Shown: positions 7,532 through 16,134 of the stretch, one piece after another
Layout: each line of letters begins with the position of its first letter
How positions within the stretch are numbered: position 1 is the first letter of the stretch
From: Cellulomonadaceae bacterium
GTDB taxonomy: Bacteria > Actinomycetota > Actinomycetes > Actinomycetales > Cellulomonadaceae
Assembly (NCBI GenBank): GCA_031256435.1
Contig: JAIRQO010000019.1
Coordinates: 1 to 47,251, forward strand
Length of the DNA: 47,251 nucleotides
Direction of reading: 5' to 3'
Program-made: the position numbers and the translations under genes
Notes under the pieces: model-generated
Told to the model about the DNA's origin: nothing
What the model saw: only the letters and a program-made list of their open reading frames with translations
Database searches by the model: none

Positions 7532-10500
7532 CCGAAATCACCCAAGCAGGCAGGATTCAGCAAGAGTTCGAGGCTGGTGGCCTCCCTGCGGTCTTTACCC
7601 ATTTGGGCTGGGATAAGCCGAACGGCAACACTGGCACCATCCAGAGCATGGACATCGATGGTATCACCATGGGACCGAGCCGGATTGCTCATCTCAAAGG
7701 TTTCGGCATCTGGACGATCACGAGTGACAGCCGGCCTACACGCGCCCAAATGCGGCGAGTGGACACCCAGCTGTCCGTCTTATCTCCGGAGCGCCTTGCG
7801 ATCTTCCAATGCCCCGACGCCTGGTTGTGGCACTGGCCTATCCGGACAGCAGCCGGAACCACACGCTTCGAGTCGGTAGAGACGCGGGCAGGAGTGCTGC
7901 CCACCTACCTGGCCCAGCGCTTGACCGGTTTGCGGTTCACCGTGGCTGATCATATGAAGGGCATCACGCTCACCGCCATCCGCGAGAAGGTACACGGCCA
8001 TTTCGATGCCACCAACGTCACCAAGAAGTTCTACAAGAGGTTCCAGAACGAACACAAGCAGCTGGCTGATGCCATCAGAGGCGTTCCCACGGAAGACGAA
8101 GCCAACTACGCAACCACCCTCCTCAACCGACTCATGTTCCTGTACTTCCTGCAGAAGAAAGAGTTCCTCAACGGAGATCCGCAGTACTTGGAGAACACCT
8201 TCGCCAAGGTCCGTGAAGCCAGCGGTCCCGGTAAGGTCTACACCTTCTTCCGGGATGCTCTCCTGCCGCTGTTCTTCCTTAAACTCGACGACCGTGATGG
8301 AGTCATTGAGGATCCGGTGATCGCGCGGATCATCGGCAGCGTGCCCTACGTCAACGGGGGTATCTTTGGCCAGACGGACGTTGAAGGTCAGTTCGGCGAG
8401 CACATCAGTATCCCCGACGAAGCGTTTGAGCGCATTCTTGGGTTCTTCTCTGAGTTCAACTGGCACCTTGACACGCGTCCCACGGGCAACGACAAGGAGA
8501 TCAACCCAGAGGTCATTGGGTACATTTTTGAGCAATACATTAACTTCACCGCGTCAGGCAAGAAGGACAACGGCGCCTACTACACCCCGCATGACGTCAC
8601 CGCCTACATGGTGGGTCAGACGCTCGTACCCCGCATTCTTGACGACTTCCGCGGACTTGACGGCGTCTTTAAACTTCTCCGCAGTGATCCAGACCGGTAC
8701 ATCCAACCTGCCATGCTCCACGGCTTCGGGTGGCGAGACGATGACACCGAGAAGGTTGTCTCCGAGTGGATTGAAGCCCCGGCTGCACTCGTCGAGTGTT
8801 GGGAAGGTGACCCCATCGGATGGCCATTGCTCGACGACGCCGACCACAACCCCGAGATTAACCTCCCCGGCGAAACCTGGGTGGAGACCTTCCACCGCCG
8901 CGAGCGGGTTGAATCCCTTCGAAATCGCATCGCCCAAGGTGAGCTGAACGAGGTCAACCACATCATCACCGACAACATCAATGCGCAGTTGCTTCTCACC
9001 GATGCCATCGACGAGATGACTGACGCAGGTGCCGTAGCAGCGCTGTTCAACAGCATTACTGGGCTTTCAGTGTTTGACCCCACCTGCGGTTCAGGTGCCT
9101 TCCTGTTCGCGGCTCTGGAGGTTCTGGAGGACGTTTACGCACACATCATTGACAGGGCTCGAACTCTCGGCAGCATGGCCGTGTCTGAACTGCTGGCACA
9201 GGTGGATGCGCACCCGAGTGTGAGGTATTTCATTCGTAAGCACATTGCCATCCGTAACCTCTATGGAACCGACATCATGACCGGGGCCATCGAGACCGCA
9301 AAATTGCGCATCTTCCTGGCACTGGCTGCCTGTGTTGATCTCCGGTCAGAGTTGCAACCGCTGCCTGACCTGGACTTCAACCTCAAGGTTGGCAATCTTG
9401 TGGTCGGTTTCAAGGATGCCGACGATGCTCTTCGGCTTGGAGGTAACGTCCTCGTCCAGAACCAATTGGTGGACCTGCAACCCAAGGTCCGCGCCCACGG
9501 TGACCTTTACCGCGAGTTCCAGGCCTCAGTGGAGTCCGATGATCCCGAGGCCGCGAGCCTGAAGGAGCAACTCCGTCAGTCAAGCCGAGCCCTGCGAACC
9601 GAATGTGATGACATTTACGCAACGTTGAGTAACGTGGCTACAGATCCCGCAGAGCGCGCTGCGTGGAGCGAGCAGACCAAACCGTTCCACTGGTTCTGCG
9701 AGTTCCCAGAAATCATCGAGAGCGGCGGTTTCGACGTGGTGATCGGCAACCCACCGTATATAACAATGTCAGGAAAGCAGCAAGCCCAACTTGCGCTCCG
9801 TCGACAGTCTGAGGGATATAAAACTGCCAAGTGTCCAGACTTCTATGCTGTGTGCTACGAGCGGAGCATTTCCCTGACGGACGTAAGGGGTAGGCATGCG
9901 CTGGTGGTAATGCTTAACCTTGCGTGTGGCGCGAAATTCGGTGAACTGCGGCGGGTTATTGGAGACCGTTTCGGAGCTGAATGGTGGAGTTCGTTCGGAA
10001 AGTGGCCAACCCAATTGTTTGCGGGTGTTAGGATGGCCAATACCATTCTAATTACTGGTAACGTCAGGGCGCCTACAGGAAATAATAGAACGATTCAGGT
10101 CGCTAAACATGGCATTTTTGGATACCAGCAGCGTTCCTATTTGTTCGGTTGTATGGAGTATCATTCATCGCGACGGCCTAATGGTGATGGCGTCATCAGA
10201 GGAGGACTCGCGGCAGATCTCCTGCACTTCGCTAACGCATTGCCTGCGGTCGGCGGAATACCTGGACCAGAGAGTGTATTTGTGAAGAATGTGGGGCAAT
10301 ACTGGTTCCCGCTGTTACTAACTAACCCCCCGGTCTTGACCGACGGTGGCGAAGTGGATCAGGACTTTGATCCAGAGAATAGGATTATTCGGTTAGGCTC
10401 CGACGAGTCTAGGTTGATAGTGGCCGGAGTCCTTGCGGGCAAAATCGGGTACGCATGGTGGTCAGCCGTTGGTGATGATTACAACGTGCAGGCGAACCAC

Positions 10501-10824
10501 GCGGGACTGGGTCGGCGAGTTGCGCTCGAGGCAGCGAAAGCAAGTGGGAAGTCCAGGCTGACTGAGTTAGCTAGTTTGGCGATGCGCTCCGGCGCATCCA
10601 ACGCATTTGTCAGTGACAATCTAAAGAAAAAGATTAATGTCCGTTGGGCCAATGCGCGAGTTGCAACCGATGCTTTCGATCGTGCGGTTCTTGAAGCATT
10701 GGGGCAAATTGGGCAGTGGCGCAATCTGAATATTTGGTACCGACAGTGCATGCGTGCGACTCGTGCCAACAACAACAGTCGACTATTGACGCAAGATGAG
10801 ATCGACAGGTATTTGCCATGGTAG
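7528..10824 (+). CDS. Eco57I-like N6-adenine DNA methyltransferase
   Basis: A 1098-residue protein, start at the ATGA overlap with GAGGAG upstream. A helical N-terminal region (FYKRFQNEHKQLADAI near 170) precedes the methylase core: FDPTCGSGAFLFAALEVLEDVY (SAM motif I, near 516) and GNPPYITM (catalytic NPPY, near 741), the gamma-class order of type IIG and related enzymes. I see no clear PD-(D/E)xK nuclease motif, so cutting may be supplied by the upstream PLD domain. From about 9740 the DNA becomes visibly AT-richer with ATA, AGA and TTA codons. This marks the likely target-recognition half and suggests it was exchanged by recombination. It probably methylates host DNA to mark self. Confidence 0.85.
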   Translation: MTEITQAGRIQQEFEAGGLPAVFTHLGWDKPNGNTGTIQSMDIDGITMGPSRIAHLKGFGIWTITSDSRPTRAQMRRVDTQLSVLSPERLAIFQCPDAWLWHWPIRTAAGTTRFESVETRAGVLPTYLAQRLTGLRFTVADHMKGITLTAIREKVHGHFDATNVTKKFYKRFQNEHKQLADAIRGVPTEDEANYATTLLNRLMFLYFLQKKEFLNGDPQYLENTFAKVREASGPGKVYTFFRDALLPLFFLKLDDRDGVIEDPVIARIIGSVPYVNGGIFGQTDVEGQFGEHISIPDEAFERILGFFSEFNWHLDTRPTGNDKEINPEVIGYIFEQYINFTASGKKDNGAYYTPHDVTAYMVGQTLVPRILDDFRGLDGVFKLLRSDPDRYIQPAMLHGFGWRDDDTEKVVSEWIEAPAALVECWEGDPIGWPLLDDADHNPEINLPGETWVETFHRRERVESLRNRIAQGELNEVNHIITDNINAQLLLTDAIDEMTDAGAVAALFNSITGLSVFDPTCGSGAFLFAALEVLEDVYAHIIDRARTLGSMAVSELLAQVDAHPSVRYFIRKHIAIRNLYGTDIMTGAIETAKLRIFLALAACVDLRSELQPLPDLDFNLKVGNLVVGFKDADDALRLGGNVLVQNQLVDLQPKVRAHGDLYREFQASVESDDPEAASLKEQLRQSSRALRTECDDIYATLSNVATDPAERAAWSEQTKPFHWFCEFPEIIESGGFDVVIGNPPYITMSGKQQAQLALRRQSEGYKTAKCPDFYAVCYERSISLTDVRGRHALVVMLNLACGAKFGELRRVIGDRFGAEWWSSFGKWPTQLFAGVRMANTILITGNVRAPTGNNRTIQVAKHGIFGYQQRSYLFGCMEYHSSRRPNGDGVIRGGLAADLLHFANALPAVGGIPGPESVFVKNVGQYWFPLLLTNPPVLTDGGEVDQDFDPENRIIRLGSDESRLIVAGVLAGKIGYAWWSAVGDDYNVQANHAGLGRRVALEAAKASGKSRLTELASLAMRSGASNAFVSDNLKKKINVRWANARVATDAFDRAVLEALGQIGQWRNLNIWYRQCMRATRANNNSRLLTQDEIDRYLPW

Positions 10825-11930
10825 TTGAGGATCCACGAAACTGCCTCGATGTTGCCTTAGTGACGTTGGCGACGCGACTTGACCCCATCATCGCAGCACG
10901 GCTCGATGGCGATCTCGGTGGCCTGCCTTGGACCGCCGTGTTGACTCAACTTGATGTGGTGAAGGGCAAGAAACCCGGAACATACTCGGTCAGTGATCCG
11001 CAGGCACAGCTACGGATACTAACCGAACGGCTCGGAGGGCTGGGGTTCCCGTTCGATGACTACAAGCGCACCGTATCAACGCTTGGAAGTCGCCTGCGAA
11101 TTGCGCGCAACCAGGTGTACCACCATGACGAGGTCACTCTCCTTGACGTATTCCGGATGTATGACGATTCTTGTCAGTTACTCGGTCACCTTGGCGATGC
11201 TGAGGGCGCCGCAGGGTTTGCCGACCTGCGGGATCGGGCTCTCGTAGATCTCGCCGCCGAACGAGGCGTAGCACACGTCGCTCGGGAAGAGGTGACGCTG
11301 TCCGAGGAGTTGGCTCCCTCCACTGCCGTGACCCCCAACCCACCTGCGGCCAGCACCGAGGTACAGCCGGAAGCCACGGTGATGGTCAGGGATAACGCCG
11401 CTTCCACAGGGGTGGTGGGTGGTCAGCGTGAGGAGTATGAGCCTTGGCCCGTAGCCGTCATTGGTGAGAAGGCGGAACTTGATGACCTGAGGAAGAAGTA
11501 CGTCAAGCAAAAGGTTCATGCTCTCGCAGAAGAGATTGTCGAGTTTGAGGGTCCTATTCCAGTCAATCGTGTTGCTGCGCTCATCACACGATCATTCGGC
11601 ATGGAGCGCATGGATGAGAATCGACGCAAACAGATTGGCCGACAAGTGGGAAATGCCGAAGGCGTCACCATCGTCGAAGGATATGCGTGGCCTCCCAGCA
11701 TTGATCCGAACACATGGTCCGAGTTCCGCCCCAACAACTCCGGCGCAGATCGGCCCTTCACTGACATTTCTCCGCTGGAGATTGCCAACGCCATGCGCTT
11801 TATTGGTGAGCACCAACCCGGAATCACTCCCGGCGATCTTGAGACCAAGACTCTGCGCACCTTTGGTCGTGCCCGCAGAGGTAGCCTCATCTCCGCCCAC
11901 CTGGCTAAGGCGGCGGCTATGGTTTCCTGA
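10818..11930 (+). CDS. Swt1-type HEPN and DUF3320-like protein
   Basis: A 370-residue protein starting inside the end of the methylase gene (7-nt overlap). Residues 5-150 resemble the Swt1-like HEPN domain, including RIARNQVYHHDEVTLLDVFRM; R97-N98-x3-H102 matches the R-N-x3-H ribonuclease signature of HEPN toxins. A proline/threonine-rich linker follows. Residues about 225-365 look like DUF3320 (VHALAEEIVEFEGPIPVNRVAALI), a domain found with defence helicases, and end with two helix-turn-helix-like segments. HEPN RNases commonly kill or stall infected cells, so this is the likely effector or sensor of the operon. Family names are from pattern recognition only. Confidence 0.65.
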   Translation: MVVEDPRNCLDVALVTLATRLDPIIAARLDGDLGGLPWTAVLTQLDVVKGKKPGTYSVSDPQAQLRILTERLGGLGFPFDDYKRTVSTLGSRLRIARNQVYHHDEVTLLDVFRMYDDSCQLLGHLGDAEGAAGFADLRDRALVDLAAERGVAHVAREEVTLSEELAPSTAVTPNPPAASTEVQPEATVMVRDNAASTGVVGGQREEYEPWPVAVIGEKAELDDLRKKYVKQKVHALAEEIVEFEGPIPVNRVAALITRSFGMERMDENRRKQIGRQVGNAEGVTIVEGYAWPPSIDPNTWSEFRPNNSGADRPFTDISPLEIANAMRFIGEHQPGITPGDLETKTLRTFGRARRGSLISAHLAKAAAMVS

Positions 11931-12065
11931 CCGAGCGACGAGCAGCGCTGATTATCGGCACCGGTGACCGGTTCTCTCGTTGATGCGTGCCAGCAGGAGG
12001 TTATCGGCGGGGACCAGTGAGCAAGGCGCGCGGGCATCATACCCAAGAACGGCGCAGAATCGGAA

Positions 12066-12071
12066 TAGTCT
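12066..12071 (+). promoter_or_regulatory. -10 box of leaderless orn
   Basis: TAGTCT, 6 nt before GTG 12078. Confidence 0.65.
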
Positions 12072-12077
12072 GGGCGC

Positions 12078-12722
12078 GTGAGTACCATGCCCCCCGCAGA
12101 TCGGATCGTTTGGATCGATTGCGAAATGACCGGCCTTGATCCGTATCACGATGCCCTCATCGAGGTAGCCGTCATTGTCACCGATTCGAACCTCAAGCCG
12201 CTGGGGGAGGGTATTGACGTTCTGATCAAGCCGTCACAGGAAGCGCTCGACGATATGGGTGACTTTGTGCGGAATATGCACACGTCCTCGGGTTTGCTGG
12301 ACGAACTAGCCACCGGGATGACCATGGAAGAAGCCGAGGCTGCGGTTCTGGACTACGTCAAGGGGTTTGTCCCCGAGGCGGGCAAGGCACCGCTGGGCGG
12401 CAACACCATCGGCACGGACAAGGGATTCTTGCAGGTCAACATGCCCGCATTGATGGATCATCTGCATTATCGCATGATTGACGTGTCCACTATTAAGGAG
12501 TTATCCCGACGATGGTATCCGCGAGCGTATTTCCAGAAACCCAAGAAAGCCGGTGGGCATAGGGCGTTGGCAGACATACTGGAAAGCATTGATGAACTGC
12601 GGTATTACCGCGAGACGGTGTTTACTTCCCAACCCGGACCCACTAGCCAGCAGGCAAAGCAAGCCGCCAAGCGGATCAAGGAAACCAGCGTGGTTGCTAC
12701 CACAGGGCTTTCCGGTGTATGA
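12078..12722 (+). CDS. orn: Oligoribonuclease
   Basis: A 3'-to-5' exoribonuclease that finishes RNA decay by degrading 2-5 nt fragments (and pGpG from cyclic-di-GMP turnover in many bacteria). The 214-residue protein has the DEDDh catalytic set: D14 and E16 in WIDCEMTGLD, the GNTIGTDKGFLQ segment, and H161 and D166 in GGHRALADI. GTG 12078 is fixed by the -10 box. The C-terminal ~30 residues beyond the core are a lysine-rich tail. The neighbouring tRNA-His is a conserved actinobacterial arrangement. Confidence 0.95.
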   Translation: MSTMPPADRIVWIDCEMTGLDPYHDALIEVAVIVTDSNLKPLGEGIDVLIKPSQEALDDMGDFVRNMHTSSGLLDELATGMTMEEAEAAVLDYVKGFVPEAGKAPLGGNTIGTDKGFLQVNMPALMDHLHYRMIDVSTIKELSRRWYPRAYFQKPKKAGGHRALADILESIDELRYYRETVFTSQPGPTSQQAKQAAKRIKETSVVATTGLSGV

Positions 12723-12755
12723 TTCATGCCGGTTTGCTTCACGGCAAGCCACCGC

Positions 12756-12829
12756 GGTACCCATAGCTCAGTAGGTAGAGCGCCTGGTTGTGGTCCAGGA
12801 GGTCGCCGGTTCAAACCCGGTTGGGTACC
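12756..12829 (+). tRNA. tRNA-His (anticodon GTG)
   Basis: The acceptor GTACCCA pairs with TGGGTAC. The encoded extra G(-1) at 12756 faces discriminator C at 12829, the identity feature of tRNA-His. The anticodon arm CCTGGTTGTGGTCCAGG carries GTG, and the T arm has GTTCAAACC. No full CCA is required from the gene. Confidence 0.95.
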
Positions 12830-13260
12830 CCTTTTCTTGCGCGGGGTACGTCCCCGCTGATTTTCGTCGGTCGACGAGCCCGCAGTGCGTCTCGAAACCA
12901 CGGCAGTACCCATCATCTTGCGGGGAACACCACCCCGGTCATTCTGCGCGGAGCGACACGGAGTCGCAGAATCTCACCCCTGCTTCACGTCTCGTTGTGC
13001 GCATTTTCATGGCGTCCCGATGCTTCCCTCGGGATATCTTTTCGATCCTGATATATCCCTGGTTGCGTTGCGCTCAACCCACCCTCGGGTCACCTCACCG
13101 TTCGTGCCTGCGGGCACACATTCGTCGGGCATTTATCCACAGAGCCGCCAAACCAGAGGTTGTACCCATGTGATGGGGAAATTCACTACTCGTCTCTCAA
13201 CCCTGGGGGATCATCAGGTGTCCCAGCAAGGAGTTGGGCACGGTGAATCAGGAGATTGAC
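12830..13260. other. Intergenic gap between tRNA-His and ssb
   Basis: No convincing gene. A GC hairpin (GCGGGGTACGTCCCCGC) follows the tRNA at about 12841-12857 and may end its transcript. A family B hairpin repeat lies at 12938-12975 (GTCATTCTGCG to CGCAGAATCTC). The remainder holds the ssb leader; AGGAG near 13249 is its ribosome site. Reading frames listed through this gap lack coding features. Confidence 0.6.
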
Positions 13261-13839
13261 ATGGCAGATGTGCAAGTAACCGTCATTGGACACGTGGGAG
13301 CGGAACTCCCCAGCAACAACACCCAGGCTGGGCTGTTGTGGACATCATTCTCGGTAGCGTCCACTCGGCGCTACCTGGTCCAGGGAACGGGGGAGTGGCG
13401 GGACGGACCTACCATGTGGTTCCGCGTGAAGGCCTTCAATGACAGGGCCCGCAACGCGGTGAAATCGCTCAAGAAAGGTACCCCGGTCATTGTCCAGGGA
13501 AGACTGGCTCAACGCGAATATGAAGTCTCCCGCCAATCCACGGATTCTGAAGGTCAACCCATCACCGTGATGGAAAAACGCATGGACCTGGAGATTGAGA
13601 ATGCCACCATTGCCGTGGACCTCACCCGCGGGAGCGCTCCGTACACGCGCGAGTATTGGAACACACAGGCTCCGGAAGGTGCCCCTGCGGTTGCTTGCGC
13701 ATCAGGGCCGACCGGTGGGTTGAACCGGTACGGCGAGCAGGAGATTGTGGGCCAAAGCTTCGGTAGCAGCGCGCAACCGGACATCGAGACCGACGCTGGG
13801 GAGACAGGCGATCCGGAAGTTGAACAGATCGCTGCGTGA
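13261..13839 (+). CDS. ssb: Single-stranded DNA-binding protein paralogue
   Basis: A 192-residue OB-fold protein that binds single-stranded DNA. ATG 13261 follows AGGAG by 7 nt; an upstream in-frame start at 13234 has no such site. The core shows VTVIGHVGAELPS, WTSFSVASTRRY, WFRVKAFNDRARNAVKSLKKGTPVIVQGRL and MDLEIENATIAVDLTRG. The tail (DPEVEQIAA) lacks the acidic DDDxPF tip with which main SSBs recruit repair and replication proteins. This and linkage to ettA match the secondary SsbB-type paralogue of actinobacteria (M. tuberculosis Rv2478c next to Rv2477c, from memory). Confidence 0.85.
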   Translation: MADVQVTVIGHVGAELPSNNTQAGLLWTSFSVASTRRYLVQGTGEWRDGPTMWFRVKAFNDRARNAVKSLKKGTPVIVQGRLAQREYEVSRQSTDSEGQPITVMEKRMDLEIENATIAVDLTRGSAPYTREYWNTQAPEGAPAVACASGPTGGLNRYGEQEIVGQSFGSSAQPDIETDAGETGDPEVEQIAA

Positions 13840-13983
13840 TGGTTGGGGGCACATGGTTGGAGGGACTAAACTAGGGGCCAGAAATTCGGTATTGCTGGCC
13901 GCTAGGACCCTCTACTCACGGTAACGGGCTGGCACCCCAGTACTTCACCGTGACCGGTACTCAACCATCAAAGGAACATACAC

Positions 13984-15666
13984 GTGGCAGAGTTCATTTA
14001 TTCGATGTACAAGGCTCGCAAGGCCGTGGGAGACAAGCTCATTCTTGATGACGTGTCTCTGAACTTCTTCCCCGGAGCCAAGATCGGCGTGGTGGGCCCC
14101 AACGGAGCCGGAAAGTCCACGATTCTCAAGATCATGGCCGGTCTGGACCAGCCATCGAACGGTGAAGCGCGGCTTTCACCCGGGTACACCGTGGGCATTC
14201 TGTTGCAGGAACCGCCTCTGAATGAGGACAAGACGGTCCTCGGCAACGTGGAAGAAGGCGTGGGGGAACTCAAGGCCCAACTGGACCGGTATAACGAGAT
14301 TTCCGAACTCATGGCGGATCCAGAGGCGGACTTTGATGCACTCCTGGCCGAGATGGGGGAGTTGCAGGAAGCCATCGATGCTGCGGACGGGTGGGACCTT
14401 GATTCCCAGCTGTCCCTGGCCATGGATGCGCTCCGGTGCCCGCCCCCGGACACCCCGGTCAACATTCTGTCTGGTGGAGAGCGCCGCAGGGTTGCCTTGT
14501 GCAAACTGCTGCTGGAGAAGCCAGACCTGCTCTTGCTGGACGAGCCCACCAACCACTTGGACGCCGAGTCCGTGCAGTGGCTGGAGCAACACCTGTCCAG
14601 CTACCCTGGAGCAATCCTGGCCGTCACCCACGATCGCTACTTCTTGGAGCACGTGGCACAGTGGATTTGTGAAGTGGACCGAGGCCGGTTGTACGGATAC
14701 GAGGGGAACTACTCCACGTACCTGGAGTTGAAGCAAGCCCGTTTGCAGGTTCAAGGCAAGAAGGACGCCAAGTTGTCCAAGCGCCTAAAGGAAGAACTCG
14801 CCTGGGTGCGGTCCAACGCCAAGGGACGGCAAGCCAAGTCCAAGGCGCGTTTGCAACGCTACGAGGAGATGGCTGCTGAGGCGGAGCGCACCAGGAAACT
14901 GGACTTTGAGGAGATTCAGATCCCCGTGGGTCCGCGTCTGGGAAGCGTGGTCATTGAGGCCAAGGATCTCAACAAGGGATTTGATGGCCGCACGTTGATT
15001 GACGGCCTGTCCTTCACGCTGCCCAAGAACGGCATTGTGGGGGTCATCGGACCTAACGGTGTGGGTAAGACCACGCTCTTTAAGACGATGGTGGGTCTGG
15101 AACCGCTTGACGGCGGAAGCCTCAAGGTGGGCGAGACCGTGAAGATTTCCTACGTGGACCAGGGCCGTGGTGGCATCGATCCCAAGAAGACCCTCTTCCA
15201 GGTGGTCTCGGATGGGCTGGACTTCATCAAGGTGGGGAACGTGGAGATTCCGTCCCGCGCCTACGTGGCGAGTTTCGGGTTCAAGGGTCCGGATCAGCAG
15301 AAGCCGGCCGGGGTGCTCTCCGGTGGTGAGCGCAACCGCCTGAACTTGGCGCTGACCTTGAAGCAGGGGGGTAACCTCCTGCTCTTGGACGAGCCCACTA
15401 ACGATCTTGACGTGGAAACGCTCGGTTCCCTGGAAAACGCACTGCTGGACTTCCCCGGGTGTGCCGTGGTGGTCTCGCACGACCGCTGGTTCCTGGACCG
15501 AGTAGCCACGCACATCCTCGCCTGGGAAGGGACCGCCAAGGACCCGGCCAAGTGGTACTGGTTTGAAGGGAACTTTGAGTCCTACGAGGCTAACAAGGTG
15601 GAACGCCTCGGACCAGACGCCGCCCGCCCCCACCGCGTGACCTACCGCAAACTCACCCGCGACTAG
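13984..15666 (+). CDS. ettA: Energy-dependent translational throttle ATPase
   Basis: An ABC-F ATPase, 560 residues, that binds the ribosomal E site and gates elongation according to ATP/ADP ratio. It has no membrane segments. The first ABC domain has GPNGAGKST (about 38-46), LSGGERRR (about 161) and LLLLDEPTNHLD (about 182-193). The lysine-rich linker that contacts the ribosome spans about 243-320. The second domain has GPNGVGKTT (about 355), LSGGERNR (about 445) and LLLLDEPTNDLD. GTG 13984 follows AAAGGAA by 8 nt. A TAAACT box near 13872 implies a leader of roughly 100 nt, unlike most genes in the window. Confidence 0.95.
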   Translation: MAEFIYSMYKARKAVGDKLILDDVSLNFFPGAKIGVVGPNGAGKSTILKIMAGLDQPSNGEARLSPGYTVGILLQEPPLNEDKTVLGNVEEGVGELKAQLDRYNEISELMADPEADFDALLAEMGELQEAIDAADGWDLDSQLSLAMDALRCPPPDTPVNILSGGERRRVALCKLLLEKPDLLLLDEPTNHLDAESVQWLEQHLSSYPGAILAVTHDRYFLEHVAQWICEVDRGRLYGYEGNYSTYLELKQARLQVQGKKDAKLSKRLKEELAWVRSNAKGRQAKSKARLQRYEEMAAEAERTRKLDFEEIQIPVGPRLGSVVIEAKDLNKGFDGRTLIDGLSFTLPKNGIVGVIGPNGVGKTTLFKTMVGLEPLDGGSLKVGETVKISYVDQGRGGIDPKKTLFQVVSDGLDFIKVGNVEIPSRAYVASFGFKGPDQQKPAGVLSGGERNRLNLALTLKQGGNLLLLDEPTNDLDVETLGSLENALLDFPGCAVVVSHDRWFLDRVATHILAWEGTAKDPAKWYWFEGNFESYEANKVERLGPDAARPHRVTYRKLTRD

Positions 15667-15671
15667 AAGCG

Positions 15672-15733
15672 CATGTCCGCTGTATCGGTCATATGTCTAG
15701 TATTTCAGGCACATGGCCGATGGACCGGACATG
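15672..15733 (+). terminator. Long imperfect hairpin after ettA
   Basis: CATGTCCG (15672-15679) pairs with CGGACATG at the far end, and an inner ATCGGTCAT pairs with ATGGCCGAT. It starts 6 nt after the ettA stop. There is no U-tract, so the termination role is inferred. Confidence 0.45.
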
Positions 15734-15830
15734 GTGGGCGCCTACTAGGGTTGGCATCGGCGCAACGGGTACTGTCAGTATCCTGGCTCAGGTCACCTAG
15801 TCATTGTGGTCTAGAATAATTTGGCGTTTT

Positions 15831-15851
15831 GTACTACACTAGCATTAGTAC
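15831..15851. promoter_or_regulatory. Palindromic operator and -10 of TA-like operon
   Basis: GTACTA (15831-15836) and TAGTAC (15846-15851) are inverted copies with a 9-bp spacer. TACACT at 15835-15840 inside it is a plausible -10 box. Binding by the ribbon-helix-helix protein would cover the promoter, the usual toxin-antitoxin autoregulation. Confidence 0.55.
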
Positions 15852-15867
15852 GTAACTGGAGATCGAT

Positions 15868-16134
15868 ATGTACATCAAGGTCCATCCACGGATTGAGGTG
15901 AAACGTCCAGAAATCTCGCCTGAGGACATCAGAACAACGGTAGACAATACCTTGCGTTCACGGGCACGTGACACCGATCCAGTGCAATGGGTTGGCGTAG
16001 GTATGGACGGACATGGACGTCTTCTTGAGTACGTTGCCGTGGAGGTTGAGAACTCCATGTGGCTCGTATTTCACGGGGCTCCGGTCACAAAATCAGTGCT
16101 TCGAGAAGTTGGGTTAGGGAGGGATGCCCGATGA
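15868..16134 (+). CDS. Small protein, likely toxin of a type II TA pair
   Basis: An 88-residue protein with GGAG 9 nt before ATG 15868. It has an N-terminal basic strand (MYIKVHPRIEVKR), a helix with SPEDIRTTVDNTLRSR, then alternating strands (WVGVGMDGHGRLLEYVAVEV, MWLVFHGAPVTKSVLREVG). The order resembles BrnT/DUF4258-like RNase toxins, but the assignment is not firm. Stop and next start overlap as ATGA, so it is coupled to a ribbon-helix-helix protein. Toxin-first order as in brnTA/higBA is inferred. Confidence 0.6.
   Translation: MYIKVHPRIEVKRPEISPEDIRTTVDNTLRSRARDTDPVQWVGVGMDGHGRLLEYVAVEVENSMWLVFHGAPVTKSVLREVGLGRDAR

Noticed and set aside
4193-11930. Standard BREX or DISARM locus
   Set aside because: No pglZ, brxC, brxL, drmA or drmB-like protein is visible; only individual domains are shared.
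12788-13259. Reading frames between tRNA-His and ssb
   Set aside because: They begin inside the tRNA or pass through a family B repeat; no ribosome site or protein-like pattern.
14785-15633. 282-codon reverse frame over ettA
   Set aside because: Shadow of a strongly conserved ABC-F gene.
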